Assembly: GCA_900556025.1 (NCBI GenBank)
Contig: USNG01000027.1
Coordinates: forward strand, 1-20,601
Length of the DNA: 20,601 bases
From: an uncultured Mycoplasmatota bacterium
GTDB taxonomy: Bacteria > Bacillota_I > Bacilli_A > RF39 > UBA660
Direction of reading: 5' to 3'
The notes under the pieces are model-generated. The model was not told the DNA's origin and made no database searches. It saw only the letters and a program-made list of their open reading frames with translations. Shown piece after piece: positions 7,036-15,951 of the stretch; within the stretch, counting starts at the first letter, position 1; each line of letters begins with the position of its first letter. A program made the position numbers and the translations under genes.

Positions 7036-9210
7036 AGAATGTTTCTTCTCTTCTTTTTTATCTTCTTTTTTTTCTGGTTTTGGTAATAATTCTTTTCTTG
7101 AAAGATTTAATTTACCTTTTCTATCATATCCGATTGCTTTAACAACAATTTCATCACCAACTTTTAAGATGTCACTTGGATGATTAACTCTCTTATTATC
7201 TAATTGTGATACATGAACTAATCCTTCACAACCTGGCCATAATTCTACAAAAGCACCAAAATCTTCTATTTTAACTACTTTTACAGTATATACAGCTCCG
7301 ATTTCTACATCTTTTACGATGTCTTCAATCATCTTAATTGCTTTATCTAAAACTTCTTTATTCATATGATAGCAAATTACGTTTCCATCGTCATCAATAT
7401 CAATCTTGACTGCATCTTTATGATTAACTGATGTTACGTTGCTTGATTCTAAAATTATCTTAGTAATAGTTTCTCCACCTTTACCAATAACATCTTTAAT
7501 TTTATCTGGTGAAATCTTCATTGTTCTAATTTTTGGAGCATATTCACTTAATTCATGTCTTGGTTCAGGTATTGTATTTTCCATTACATCAAGAATTTTC
7601 ATTCTTGCTTTATGTGCCTTTTCTAATGCTTCTTTAAGTACTTCACGAGTTACACCTTTAATTTTAATATCCATTTGTAAAGCTGTAATTCCTTGTCTTG
7701 TACCTGCTACTTTGAAGTCCATATCTCCCATGTGATCTTCTAATCCTTGAATATCTGTAAGGATTGTATATTTAGAATCACATGTTCCATCTTCAGTTAT
7801 TAATCCCATTGCAATTCCTGCTACTGGAGCTTTAATTGGAACACCTGCTGCCATAAGTGACATACATCCTGCACAAATACTTGCTTGACTTGATGAACCA
7901 TTACTTTCTAAAACTTCTGATACAACTCTAACTGTATATGGGAATTCTTCTTGACTTGGCATTACTTGTAATAATGCTCTTTCAGCTAAAGCACCATGTC
8001 CGATTTCTCTTCTACCTGGGCTTCCATATCTACCAGTTTCACCTACACTAAATGCTGGGAAGTTATAATGGAAGATGAATTTTTTAGAATCTTCTAATGA
8101 TAATCCATCTAAAATTTGTTCTTCATTTTGAGCACCTAATGTTGTGATTGCTAATGCTTGAGTTTGACCTCTTGTAAATAATGCACTACCATGTGTTCTT
8201 GGAAGTAAATCAACATCTGCAGATAATTCACGGATTTCATCCATTTCTCTTCCATCTGGTCTGATATGTTCATTAGTTATTAATCTTCTTACTTCATTTC
8301 CTTCAATTTCATCAGCAACTTTCTTAACAAGTTTTAATTTTTCTTCTAAGTCTTCTTCTCCTTCATGTCTTTCAGTGTATAAGTCAATTGCTTCTTGTTT
8401 TACTTCATCTATTCTTGCATATTTTTCTAGTTTGTCTTTGATTTGAATTGCTTCAATCATTTTTTCTTTAATATCATTATTTACTTCAGTAGATAATTCT
8501 TCTGGAATAGATGCTAAAGTAACTTCAATTTTAGGTTCTCCTATTTCACTAATGATGTCTTCTTCAATTGCACATAATTCTTTTACTGCTTCATGTCCAA
8601 ACATTAAAGCTTCTAGCATTTCTTCTTCACTTACTTGTTTAGAACCAGATTCTACCATGTTGATAGCATCTTTTGTTCCTGCTACAGTTAAGTTAATTGT
8701 ACTTCTTTCCATTTCTTCACAAGTTGGGTTAATTTTTAATTCTCCATCAATTTTACCAACTATTACTCCAGCTACTGGACCTTCAAATGGAATACTAGAA
8801 ATACCTAAGCATAATGAAGTACCAAATAATGCAGTCATTTCTGGTGTACGATCTGGATCAACACTTAATACAGTATTTACTACTTGAACTTCATTTCTAA
8901 AGTTCTCATTAAACATTGGTCTAATTGGTCTATCAATAACTCTTGCTGTTAATGTTGCAGCATCAGTTGGACGACCTTCTCTTTTAATAAATCCACCAGG
9001 AATTTTACCAACAGAGTATAATTTTTCTTGATATAATATTGTTAATGGGAAAAAGTCTGCAGTTGATACATTATTACTCATAACACATGTAGATAAAATT
9101 ACAGTGTCATCATATCTAACTAATACAGCTCCTCTCGCTTGTTTAGCAAGTTCTCCATGTTCAATTATCAATTTCCTACCTTGAAAATCGTATTCAAATA
9201 CTCTTTTCAT
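7027..9210 (-). CDS. pnp: Polyribonucleotide nucleotidyltransferase (PNPase)
   Basis: A 3'-5' phosphorolytic RNase that degrades RNA to nucleoside diphosphates and can run in reverse to add tails; it acts as a trimer. All domains are present over 727 residues: first RNase PH domain (about 3-133), helical linker (135-225), second RNase PH domain (about 310-530) with [17 protein letters not shown] and the catalytic-site block [19 protein letters not shown] (486-504), KH domain (about 562-620, GKGG at 576-579), and S1 domain (about 636-706, with [18 protein letters not shown]). A Lys/Glu-rich tail ends the protein. Length is normal for the family. The frame extends to 9240, but the ATG at 9208-9210 is preferred. 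It has AAAGGAG seven bases upstream, and [14 protein letters not shown] is the usual N-terminus. It lies directly after rpsO, a widely conserved pair. Confidence 0.97.
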   Translation of the reverse strand: MKRVFEYDFQGRKLIIEHGELAKQARGAVLVRYDDTVILSTCVMSNNVSTADFFPLTILYQEKLYSVGKIPGGFIKREGRPTDAATLTARVIDRPIRPMFNENFRNEVQVVNTVLSVDPDRTPEMTALFGTSLCLGISSIPFEGPVAGVIVGKIDGELKINPTCEEMERSTINLTVAGTKDAINMVESGSKQVSEEEMLEALMFGHEAVKELCAIEEDIISEIGEPKIEVTLASIPEELSTEVNNDIKEKMIEAIQIKDKLEKYARIDEVKQEAIDLYTERHEGEEDLEEKLKLVKKVADEIEGNEVRRLITNEHIRPDGREMDEIRELSADVDLLPRTHGSALFTRGQTQALAITTLGAQNEEQILDGLSLEDSKKFIFHYNFPAFSVGETGRYGSPGRREIGHGALAERALLQVMPSQEEFPYTVRVVSEVLESNGSSSQASICAGCMSLMAAGVPIKAPVAGIAMGLITEDGTCDSKYTILTDIQGLEDHMGDMDFKVAGTRQGITALQMDIKIKGVTREVLKEALEKAHKARMKILDVMENTIPEPRHELSEYAPKIRTMKISPDKIKDVIGKGGETITKIILESSNVTSVNHKDAVKIDIDDDGNVICYHMNKEVLDKAIKMIEDIVKDVEIGAVYTVKVVKIEDFGAFVELWPGCEGLVHVSQLDNKRVNHPSDILKVGDEIVVKAIGYDRKGKLNLSRKELLPKPEKKEDKKEEKKHSEE

Positions 9211-9225
9211 CAATTCACTCCTTTC

Positions 9226-9254
9226 AAAAATAAAAGACACTTAAAACAAGTGCC
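9226..9254 (-). terminator. rpsO-pnp intercistronic terminator/attenuator
   Basis: On the - strand GGCACTT (9248-9254) pairs with AAGTGTC (9236-9242), with one G-U pair and a GTTTT loop, and is followed by TTTTATTTTT. It begins at the last base of the rpsO stop codon. pnp has no separate obvious promoter, so partial read-through probably sets the S15:PNPase ratio. Confidence 0.8.
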
Positions 9255-9523
9255 TACTTTCTTAAACCTAATTTTTTAATTAACTCACGATATCTTTGAA
9301 CATCTTCGTTCTTTAAATATTCAAGTAAGTTTTTTCTTTTACCAACTAATCTTAGTAATCCACGATTAGTATGATAATCATGAGTATGTTCCTTCATATG
9401 AGTAGTTAATTTGTTAATTCTTTCTGTTAAAAGAGCTACTTGAACTTCAACGCTACCAGTGTCTCCTTTACTTCTAGCAAATTCAGAAACAATACTTTCT
9501 TTTTTGTCTTTACTTAAAGCCAT
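9254..9523 (-). CDS. rpsO: 30S ribosomal protein S15
   Basis: An 89-residue protein of normal length for S15, which binds the 16S rRNA central domain early in 30S assembly. Recognisable family blocks are [50 protein letters not shown] and the end [11 protein letters not shown]. The ATG at 9523 has a strong site (AAAGGAGG) upstream. A promoter and a structured leader of about 80 bases precede it, and pnp follows after a terminator-like hairpin. In several bacteria S15 represses its own mRNA by binding the leader; the leader here could serve that purpose. Confidence 0.97.
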   Translation of the reverse strand: MALSKDKKESIVSEFARSKGDTGSVEVQVALLTERINKLTTHMKEHTHDYHTNRGLLRLVGKRKNLLEYLKNEDVQRYRELIKKLGLRK

Positions 9524-9567
9524 TTTAAAAATCCTCCTTTTTCTAATAATCTGTTAAATCTGAGTAA

Positions 9568-9605
9568 AGAAGTAAGAGGTACATCTAAACCAAGAAATAA
9601 CTTCT
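9568..9605 (-). promoter_or_regulatory. Possible S15 autoregulatory leader structure
   Basis: At the predicted 5' end of the rpsO mRNA, AGAAGT (9600-9605) can pair with ACTTCT (9568-9573), enclosing GGT/ACC pairing. S15 leaders in other bacteria use such folded 5' regions. No exact match to a known S15-binding motif could be established by eye. Confidence 0.3.
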
Positions 9606-9610
9606 AGTTA

Positions 9611-9639
9611 ATAATACTATATTTGTCACAATAAATCAA
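9611..9639 (-). promoter_or_regulatory. Sigma-A promoter of rpsO-pnp
   Basis: TTGATT (9634-9639), 17-base spacer, TATTAT (9611-9616) on the - strand. It gives a leader of about 80 bases. Confidence 0.6.
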
Positions 9640-9670
9640 GCAAATATTAACATTTTTCCTTAAAATATGC

Positions 9671-10090
9671 CTAATTTAAACGTAAAATAGATAATAACAC
9701 TATAAGTAAGACTATTATGACTGTAATAATTGAAATTATTACTTTTCTTGATTTCTTACTGCTTTTATTTAGTTCTCTATATGTATCATGAACAATTTTA
9801 GGATTTTTTTGAGACATAAATTCTTCCCAATCAGTAGATTCATTTATTCTTTTGGCTTCATCTATATCTTTTACTTGTAAGTATACTTCGTGAAAGCATT
9901 CTTTTTGACCTACTTCTGTACTAAAGCATTGATATATAAATAAGGCTTTACATTTTTTGCATCTTACTAAATATCTTTTAGCATTTTTATATGCTCCAAA
10001 AAATTTAATAAATTCGTTTACATATACGAAATTCTTTTTTACATAATCATATTTCCTGTCTTCTGTTTGACTAAAAGCGCAACATTGCAT
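9671..10090 (-). CDS. Tail-anchored protein with CxxC metal-binding-like motif
   Basis: I do not recognise a named family. The 139-residue protein has a Cys-containing N-terminus (MQCCAFSQ), a central LVRCKKCKALFIYQC segment (Cys pair C-x-x-C near 44-47, with further Cys nearby) that looks like half of a zinc ribbon, a charged region, and a basic stretch SSKKSRK directly before a C-terminal hydrophobic helix (about 116-135). The likely topology is a soluble, cytoplasmic N-terminal domain anchored by its tail. It starts four bases after the TGA stop of the preceding membrane protein gene, with only a weak Shine-Dalgarno sequence (GGGATAGAG). Its translation is therefore probably coupled to that gene, and the two products may work together. 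No terminator is obvious after it. Confidence 0.6.
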   Translation of the reverse strand: MQCCAFSQTEDRKYDYVKKNFVYVNEFIKFFGAYKNAKRYLVRCKKCKALFIYQCFSTEVGQKECFHEVYLQVKDIDEAKRINESTDWEEFMSQKNPKIVHDTYRELNKSSKKSRKVIISIITVIIVLLIVLLSILRLN

Positions 10091-10094
10091 ATTA

Positions 10095-11699
10095 TCACTC
10101 TATCCCTATTATATCTATTACATTTTTTTCTTTTCCATACTTAACTTTAATACTGCTTCCACTATTTAAGAATGGTAAAACATTTTCATTAACTTTTATT
10201 GATGCTTTATATTTTTGATCATAATTATCTATTATATAGTAATATGTATTTCCATCAATAATACTTGTTGTTATTGACTTTATAGTTATTTCTTTTTCTG
10301 TATTTACACTATTATTACTATTAATATCTACATTTGATAAATAATTTCTTGCTGCTTCTGTTACTCCGATTGATGCATCACTTACTACTACTTTTTGATA
10401 ATCTTCAACATCTACAAATGCATACATTTTAACAAGACCTGCATTATCTTTTAAGCTGATTAAATATGTTGGTCTTTCATTTAGATTAATTAATAATGGG
10501 AATGTTGATGTGTAATTCATTTGTTGAACTTGTCCTTTTGCTGAGTCCATTGCTGAATATTCTTCTGCGCCAGGAACGTTATAAAATTTTGTTTCTTTTG
10601 TTCTTAAATTTGAAATAATAAATCCTATATTTGATTCATCACTACTAATTGATGTTATTCCAGTATATAAATATACATCATCATCTTGAAGCATATAATT
10701 ATATCCATCAGTTGTTTGTACTACTCCTTTTTGTCCAAATATAGAATTAAAGAATCCCTTTTTATACATTCCCCAATCATCTACTTGATCAATTATTAAT
10801 GATGCACTATATACTTGATCAACCCATGTAGGAATAGATCCAGTCTTATAATATTCACTTTTTGCTGTTATTGGATCAAAGATTATAACTCCTTCAACTT
10901 CTTCTAATAAACCAACTCCAGAGTATTTAATAGTTGGTACTATCCAATAAGGATTACCATCATTATCAATTTCAAATGATTCTTTTCCAAATATTTTTGT
11001 CGGATAAGAGAATCTTAATTTTCTATATAAATTTTCATTAAAATGAGCACTAGGCATATATTTCATACCTTTATCTAATTTAACTAATTCACTTTTTCCA
11101 TTAACTGAATTAACTTTTATATAGCCTTTAACACCACCACTTCTATTAGTTAACCATTTAATAGCATTTGCATATTCAAGTGGTGTAACTCTTATAATTT
11201 CATTATTATAATTGATTTGAGTATAAAGAGATGATACTTCAAATTGACTTACTAATTCACTCATTTGACCCATAACTCTATCACCTAGTTTAGATGAAGA
11301 ATCTTTGTCTAATAATGGGATTGCATTAAAATCTACTTCTTTTATATCTTCAGTAAAATTATTATCTTCACTAATAGTAATTCTATTTTTATATTTATTA
11401 CTCATAAATACTGGTGAAAATATAAAATTAACTAAAAATATTCCAATAAAAACTAATATTATTGCAATATATAGAAAACTTTTCTTAATAATATTATTTT
11501 TATTTACTCCTTGTCTAAATACTTTCTTAACGTTGTTTTTAAGATCAATAATACCAGTTAATTCAAATAATATAATTATAAATAAAACAAACATATAAAA
11601 TCCAAAGCTATGTAAATTAAATGCTGGTAGTGTAATATAATATGTTATAAAACCAACTAGAATGGTAATTATTAATCTAATAATTAAATTCTTTTTCAT
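10095..11699 (-). CDS. Conserved membrane-anchored protein with large extracytoplasmic beta-rich domain
   Basis: A 534-residue protein with two N-terminal membrane helices (about 4-27 and 32-51), a third (about 72-94), and then some 440 residues likely outside the membrane. I recall similar proteins in clostridia, where they carry vague names such as 'cell shape-determining protein', but no function is established. Repetitive conserved patches include RSGGVKGYIKVN, KYMPSAHFNENLYRKLRF, GNPYWIVPTIKYSGVG, SSDESNIGFI and EYSAMDSAKGQVQQMNY. The last 65 residues (KSITTSIIDGNTYYYIID to VIDIIGIE) look like a small OB- or SH3-like module. The ATG at 11699 has AGGAGG upstream and a weak extended -10 box (TGATATTCT; hexamer at 11718-11723) after the previous terminator. 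It ends in TGA, four bases before the CxxC tail-anchored protein. Confidence 0.65.
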   Translation of the reverse strand: MKKNLIIRLIITILVGFITYYITLPAFNLHSFGFYMFVLFIIILFELTGIIDLKNNVKKVFRQGVNKNNIIKKSFLYIAIILVFIGIFLVNFIFSPVFMSNKYKNRITISEDNNFTEDIKEVDFNAIPLLDKDSSSKLGDRVMGQMSELVSQFEVSSLYTQINYNNEIIRVTPLEYANAIKWLTNRSGGVKGYIKVNSVNGKSELVKLDKGMKYMPSAHFNENLYRKLRFSYPTKIFGKESFEIDNDGNPYWIVPTIKYSGVGLLEEVEGVIIFDPITAKSEYYKTGSIPTWVDQVYSASLIIDQVDDWGMYKKGFFNSIFGQKGVVQTTDGYNYMLQDDDVYLYTGITSISSDESNIGFIISNLRTKETKFYNVPGAEEYSAMDSAKGQVQQMNYTSTFPLLINLNERPTYLISLKDNAGLVKMYAFVDVEDYQKVVVSDASIGVTEAARNYLSNVDINSNNSVNTEKEITIKSITTSIIDGNTYYYIIDNYDQKYKASIKVNENVLPFLNSGSSIKVKYGKEKNVIDIIGIE

Positions 11700-11736
11700 A
11701 TTTTTCCTCCTATTAATAGAATATCATAAACATAAT

Positions 11737-11758
11737 AAAAAAGAAAGATTACTCTTTC
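11737..11758 (-). terminator. Intrinsic terminator of the rhodanese gene (end of the MFS operon)
   Basis: On the - strand GAAAGA (11753-11758), loop GTAA, TCTTTC (11743-11748), then six T. The TGA stop (11757-11759) overlaps the stem. Confidence 0.8.
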
Positions 11759-12098
11759 ATTCTTTATCAAGATTTATACTATCAAATGCACCTAAATCAA
11801 GAACATTATATCCTAATTTTTTTAATGTTTCTGATGCTATAAAACTTCTTTTTCCACTTCTACAATAAACAATTATTGTTTTTGATTTATCTAAGTTTGT
11901 ATTCTCATCTATTGTATCATATGGAATATTTATAGAACCAACTACATGTGAAGAATCATATTCTTCTTTAGTTCTGACATCTACAATAATGTAATTATTT
12001 TCTTTTAGTACTTCTTCTAATATGTTTGATTCTTTTTCTTTATTGTTACAACCTACTAATAATAGAATTGATAATAACAATACAATAATTTTCTTCAT
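11757..12098 (-). CDS. Rhodanese-domain lipoprotein
   Basis: A 113-residue, single-domain rhodanese exported as a lipoprotein. Residues 1-17 form a signal peptide with lipobox LVGC, so Cys17 would be lipidated and the domain would sit on the outer face of the membrane. The rhodanese fold is recognised by YIIVDVRTKEEYDSSHVVGSI (about 36-55), with the conserved D-V-R and E-Y, and by the active-site loop VYCRSGKRS with Cys79. This Cys carries persulfide sulfur in active members. The loop C-R-S-G-x-R-S is typical of thiosulfate-type single-domain rhodaneses. It starts 12 bases after the coiled-coil protein gene with TAGGAGT upstream, so it is the last gene of that operon, ending at a terminator. 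The substrate is unknown. Confidence 0.9.
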   Translation of the reverse strand: MKKIIVLLLSILLLVGCNNKEKESNILEEVLKENNYIIVDVRTKEEYDSSHVVGSINIPYDTIDENTNLDKSKTIIVYCRSGKRSFIASETLKKLGYNVLDLGAFDSINLDKE

Positions 12099-12110
12099 AT
12101 TTTACTCCTA

Positions 12111-13859
12111 CTATTTTTCTAATACTAATTTATTTCCACTTGAGGTTACGTGTTCATTACTAACTGTATAATATTCATCATGTTCAATCATATTAATTAG
12201 TTTTTCTGTTTCTTTTATTTTGGAATTTAATTCATCTATTTTTGACTTGTAAGTAGCATTTTCTTTTCTATTTATTAATTCTTCTTTTTCTTTTTCTAAA
12301 TCTTCTATTCGTCTTTGATATTGTTTAATTTCTTCATGATAATATCTTAATATTTGATTATAATTTACACATTCAATTATTTCCCTTATTAGTAATATAA
12401 TGCCTGTTATTAACTCATAAGATTCATCTTCTTCTATTTCACCTGTTTTAATATATTTTGGAACAGCAGAAATAATATCTACAAGTGTTAATAATATTAT
12501 AATTATTAGAGTCTTTATGGTTTCTGATGGTTCAATTTCTATATAATTATCTAAGTCTAATTTAGTTTTTTCTATTTCTGCATATTCTTGTGTATATAAA
12601 TCATTTTCAGATAATGTAGATTTTGATTCCATATACTTATTTGTGCATCTAAAAAGACTTCTATCTAAACTGAAGTAATCATTAATATTTTCTAAATCAA
12701 TATCATCTATTTCATACTCTATTACTTCACGTACATACATACTATTGACACCAAATACTTTTGTATTAGGTTTCCATACTGAATAAACTGTCATTTTCGT
12801 TGATGATTTAATATTATGTTCCTCAATATAATTTTCTTTTAAATAACCATCTTCTATTATTTGACTATTATAATCTAAATTGTTGCTTATTTCAGATATA
12901 ACTGAATACTTTTTTTCTGGTCTAAAATTTAAATTTCTTAGGCCACTGCCAGCTGTAAACATTAATGCACCACTAACTAAAATACTAATAAAAGGTTTAA
13001 ATGATAAAGAAGGTTTTTCTTTCTGACGTTCTTCATAATAACTTTCTTTTTGTTCTAATACTCTTTCACATAATTTTAATTCATCCATTATGCTTTTTAC
13101 TTCACCATTTGGATTATTTACCCATGATGATAATGATTTTTCTAATGATTTTTTTCTTTTCTTTAATTCTTTTAATTTTAATTCTCTTAATTTTTTTTGT
13201 TTTTCTTCATATTCTTTTAATCTAATTCTTTCTTTTTCTAATGCTTCAGTTGAAATAGATGAAAGTATTTCATAAAGCTCTTCTCTATCAATAATATCTT
13301 CAGTTAATTTCTTATATAGTCTTGGATTATCTTCTTTATTAATATTCTTTTTTAAATATTCACATATATCAAAAATTTCTTTTTCACTAATAGAATCTAA
13401 TATTTTTCTAGTTTTGTTAAAAGCTATTTCATATATAACTAGATTAAATAAAATTTCACTAAATAAGTCACTTCTATCTACTTGTGATAATTTTTTTATT
13501 TTTGAAGTTAAATCCTTATATTTCAAATATTCTCTTTCTAAACTATTATAATTCTTTATATTTAAATGTAATAAGTCTATTAAATAAGTATATAGAAGTA
13601 ATTTTGATTCATAAAATTTATTTAATTTTGAAATTATTTCCGAGTCAATTCTTTCTTGAGATTTTGGTAAACCAAAAGTTTCAAGAGCCTTATTTTCTTG
13701 ACTCTCGAATTCTGATAAGTTATTTCTTTTGATTATATCATTATATTCTCTTTGCAATTCTTCTAATTCTTTTTGATTAGCTAAATGATTTACTTTAATT
13801 TTATTTAATATATCTTGTATTTTATTAATAATATATTGTTTTTCTTCTATTGTAGTCAT
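12111..13859 (-). CDS. Unrecognised coiled-coil membrane protein
   Basis: A 582-residue protein of no family I recognise. Layout: an N-terminal helical, strongly charged region (1-285) with a coiled coil of Lys/Glu/Leu/Arg near 203-245; one membrane helix (about 289-307); an extracytoplasmic segment of about 135 residues (YSVISEISNNLDY to IEIEPSE); a second membrane helix (about 448-466) and possibly a third, weaker one (482-498); then a C-terminal coiled coil (about 503-560) ending in a short beta-like tail. Both coiled-coil ends would face the cytoplasm if two helices span the membrane. It follows the MFS gene by 31 bases and precedes the rhodanese lipoprotein by 12, so the three are probably co-transcribed. 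The ATG at 13859 has AGAGG upstream. No catalytic motif is visible; a scaffold or sensor role is a guess only. Confidence 0.6.
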   Translation of the reverse strand: MTTIEEKQYIINKIQDILNKIKVNHLANQKELEELQREYNDIIKRNNLSEFESQENKALETFGLPKSQERIDSEIISKLNKFYESKLLLYTYLIDLLHLNIKNYNSLEREYLKYKDLTSKIKKLSQVDRSDLFSEILFNLVIYEIAFNKTRKILDSISEKEIFDICEYLKKNINKEDNPRLYKKLTEDIIDREELYEILSSISTEALEKERIRLKEYEEKQKKLRELKLKELKKRKKSLEKSLSSWVNNPNGEVKSIMDELKLCERVLEQKESYYEERQKEKPSLSFKPFISILVSGALMFTAGSGLRNLNFRPEKKYSVISEISNNLDYNSQIIEDGYLKENYIEEHNIKSSTKMTVYSVWKPNTKVFGVNSMYVREVIEYEIDDIDLENINDYFSLDRSLFRCTNKYMESKSTLSENDLYTQEYAEIEKTKLDLDNYIEIEPSETIKTLIIIILLTLVDIISAVPKYIKTGEIEEDESYELITGIILLIREIIECVNYNQILRYYHEEIKQYQRRIEDLEKEKEELINRKENATYKSKIDELNSKIKETEKLINMIEHDEYYTVSNEHVTSSGNKLVLEK

Positions 13860-13890
13860 AATAACCTCTTGTGAAGTATTATATTACATT

Positions 13891-15087
13891 TTAATTATAA
13901 TTTCTATTTTTTCTTAATCTTTCTATATCAAATAACATTATTGATTGAATTAAAGTAGCTATTGCTGCTCCTAGAAATAAAGATGATAGTGAGTAAGATA
14001 AAAGTACTCCTGCTAAAAATGTACCTATTCCTCTTCCTAAACTAGTAACAAAATACCTCATATTTCCAAATAGAAATTGAGCATTATCATTTACTCTTTT
14101 TAGATACGTTCCAGTTACTTTATCATCTAACATTCTACATGATATATAACCAAATGCGATTGAAAAAATATATATAGTCATATTATTTGAAAATGCAGCT
14201 ATAAAATATGTTATTGTTCTTGTTCCAAACTTTATAATATTACTTGCATTTACTGATAAATTTTTTCCATATTTACTAAATAATGAACATACTATTACTG
14301 CAAGTACATTTGATACTATTATAAATATAGAAGCAGCAGATATTTCTAGATTTAAATAATCAGTTAAAATTAACATTATTATTCCAAATACTATACCATA
14401 AGACATATTTACTATTAATTGCTCACCTAAAAAATATGTTGTTATTTTTGAATTAAATATTGTTTTAATCGCATGTTTTAAAGACTCAGCTTTTTGTTTT
14501 TTGATTAATGATCTTGTTTTTAGAAATATTAAAACCATTCCACTAATAATATTACTTATTATTGCTAAAAATAAACAAGTATTATAATCAAATACGCAGT
14601 TTCCTAAAGTTGTTCCTATTAATAAACCACATATGATTATTCCTGCATCTTGAGATATGTAATCTATTAGAGCTTTTTTTCTATATGTTTCATCACTTTT
14701 ATTTACTAGTGCTAATAGCGGATAATAAGCAATTGAAAAAATTACTTCACACATAATACTTAAAAGCATACATATTTTTATCATAAAATCATCTTTTACA
14801 ATTAATAATAAAATCATACTGATTGATCTTATAACATTAGATAATTGAATTGTACTTTTAATGTTTACTTTAGTTGAAAAGATACTAATTATAAATGAAA
14901 TAACTGCACTGCATATTAAAGCTACACTAAGAATTCTACTAATTTCTCCTACGCCATAGCCAATACCTTGTAACCATAATTGTCTATAATTAGTCCATAA
15001 TCCAATTGAAAAAGACATGAAAGCTAAAACTATCATTAAATTATCTTCATTATTAATACTTAAAAAAATCTTAACTTTTTTATTCAT
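13891..15087 (-). CDS. Major-facilitator-type membrane transporter
   Basis: A 398-residue integral membrane protein with about 12 hydrophobic segments in two halves, separated by a basic central loop (LKTRSLIKKQKAESLKHAIK, near 188-207), as in MFS transporters. The N-terminal half starts with FMSFSIGLWTNYRQLWLQ, then GVGEISRILS. A charged loop after the fourth helix (NKSDETYRKKALIDYISQDAG) matches the position of MFS loop motifs, although the classic G-x-L-a-D-r-x-G-R-R signature is not clear. It could be a drug or metabolite exporter; substrate and direction cannot be inferred. It has a promoter of its own and sits 77 bases downstream of the XRE-membrane regulator on the same strand. An element similar to one upstream of the regulator lies next to its -35 box, suggesting control by that regulator. 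The ATG at 15087 has AGAGGAAAAT upstream. Confidence 0.75.
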   Translation of the reverse strand: MNKKVKIFLSINNEDNLMIVLAFMSFSIGLWTNYRQLWLQGIGYGVGEISRILSVALICSAVISFIISIFSTKVNIKSTIQLSNVIRSISMILLLIVKDDFMIKICMLLSIMCEVIFSIAYYPLLALVNKSDETYRKKALIDYISQDAGIIICGLLIGTTLGNCVFDYNTCLFLAIISNIISGMVLIFLKTRSLIKKQKAESLKHAIKTIFNSKITTYFLGEQLIVNMSYGIVFGIIMLILTDYLNLEISAASIFIIVSNVLAVIVCSLFSKYGKNLSVNASNIIKFGTRTITYFIAAFSNNMTIYIFSIAFGYISCRMLDDKVTGTYLKRVNDNAQFLFGNMRYFVTSLGRGIGTFLAGVLLSYSLSSLFLGAAIATLIQSIMLFDIERLRKNRNYN

Positions 15088-15103
15088 ATTTTCCTCTATG
15101 ATA

Positions 15104-15132
15104 ATTATAAATTAAAAGTTTTATCTTTTCAA
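15104..15132 (-). promoter_or_regulatory. Sigma-A promoter of the MFS operon
   Basis: TTGAAA (15127-15132), 17-base spacer, TATAAT (15104-15109) on the - strand. The leader is only about ten bases. Confidence 0.75.
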
Positions 15133-15149
15133 CTATCAAACTATTAAGT
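15131..15149. promoter_or_regulatory. Candidate operator next to the MFS -35 box
   Basis: On the + strand AACTATC followed by AAACTATTAAGT. The second copy (15138-15149) is nearly the same as AACTATAAGTT upstream of the XRE gene, and the first overlaps the -35 box by two bases. Function as an XRE binding site is inferred from similarity and position only. Confidence 0.35.
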
Positions 15150-15164
15150 ATTATTTCCTATTTT

Positions 15165-15881
15165 TTATTTATTATTTACAACTTCTATACTTTCTTGATT
15201 TAAATTATAATTATAAACATCTAAATTGAACTTATATATTCCATAGTAAATTATTGATAATAATAAAATATTTAAAATAAAATTTAGTTTTCTAGTGTTT
15301 TTTGATGAAAAATATAGTGACATTGAAAACAATATAAATCCAATTAAAATTAATGGAATATTATATAAATAAAAAATTCCAATATTAGTACTTATAACAC
15401 TTAAAATAAAAATAATTAAACTAAAAATATTTGCTTTTTTTATTTTTATATAAATCATTCTCATAAATTTGTAAATTGATGCTTTAATAGATATTAAAAA
15501 TAAAAGTATTCCTAGTGATAAAAGTATGTATCTTATATGATTACTTGTTATGAAAGAAACTAATATATATATTATTGAAAATAATGATAGTATGTTATTA
15601 AATTTATTGTTTTTAGTACTATAATCAATAATATTTTTGATGTTTTTTGATTCGTTTTCTGTTGGTTTTTGACTTTTTTTGCCTTCAATAAGTTCAACTA
15701 ATGTTATATCTAAAACATTACAAATTGTTTCAAATAAAGATATATCTGGTAGACATATACCATTTTCCCATTTAGAAACTGCCCTATTTGTGACACCTAA
15801 TTTTTCTGCAAATTCTGCTTGAGTTAATTTTTTAAACTTTCTTTGCTCTTTAATAAAATTTCCTATTTTTTCTTGATTCAT
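15165..15881 (-). CDS. XRE-family transcriptional regulator fused to a multi-pass membrane domain
   Basis: A 238-residue protein. Residues 5-62 form a classic Cro/C1-type helix-turn-helix: IGNFIKEQRKFKKLTQAEFAEKLGVTNRAVSKWENG, then PDISLFETICNVLDITLVELIEG. After a short polar linker, residues about 90-220 are strongly hydrophobic and make about six membrane helices, leaving a short C-terminal tail. Regulators of this type keep the DNA-binding domain at the membrane and often answer to envelope or antibiotic stress, though the signal here is unknown. The ATG at 15881 has CGGAGG upstream. An extended -10 box lies 70 bases upstream, and a palindrome just downstream of the likely transcript start suggests autoregulation. 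HelD is transcribed divergently, and the MFS transporter follows on the same strand. Confidence 0.85.
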   Translation of the reverse strand: MNQEKIGNFIKEQRKFKKLTQAEFAEKLGVTNRAVSKWENGICLPDISLFETICNVLDITLVELIEGKKSQKPTENESKNIKNIIDYSTKNNKFNNILSLFSIIYILVSFITSNHIRYILLSLGILLFLISIKASIYKFMRMIYIKIKKANIFSLIIFILSVISTNIGIFYLYNIPLILIGFILFSMSLYFSSKNTRKLNFILNILLLSIIYYGIYKFNLDVYNYNLNQESIEVVNNK

Positions 15882-15928
15882 AATATCCTCCGATATAAGA
15901 TTACAATATTTTTATTATTTTTGATACG

Positions 15929-15939
15929 AACTATAAGTT
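15929..15939. promoter_or_regulatory. Candidate XRE operator (palindrome)
   Basis: AACT-ATA-AGTT, a perfect inverted repeat with a 3-base spacer. It lies just downstream of the predicted start point of the XRE gene, where a bound repressor would block transcription. It resembles AAACTATTAAGT upstream of the MFS gene. Confidence 0.4.
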
Positions 15940-15951
15940 GATTTTTTAATT

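Noticed and set aside
7439..8887. Open frames on the + strand opposite pnp
   Set aside because: Pure shadows of pnp: no ribosome sites and no recognisable products.
9211..9240. Longer start of PNPase (TTG or similar at 9240)
   Set aside because: The added ten residues are encoded by the Shine-Dalgarno region itself and are absent from the family's usual N-terminus.
13001..13732. Three open frames on the + strand opposite the coiled-coil protein
   Set aside because: Phe/Leu/Ile-rich products from reverse-complemented Lys/Glu/Asn codons, without start signals.
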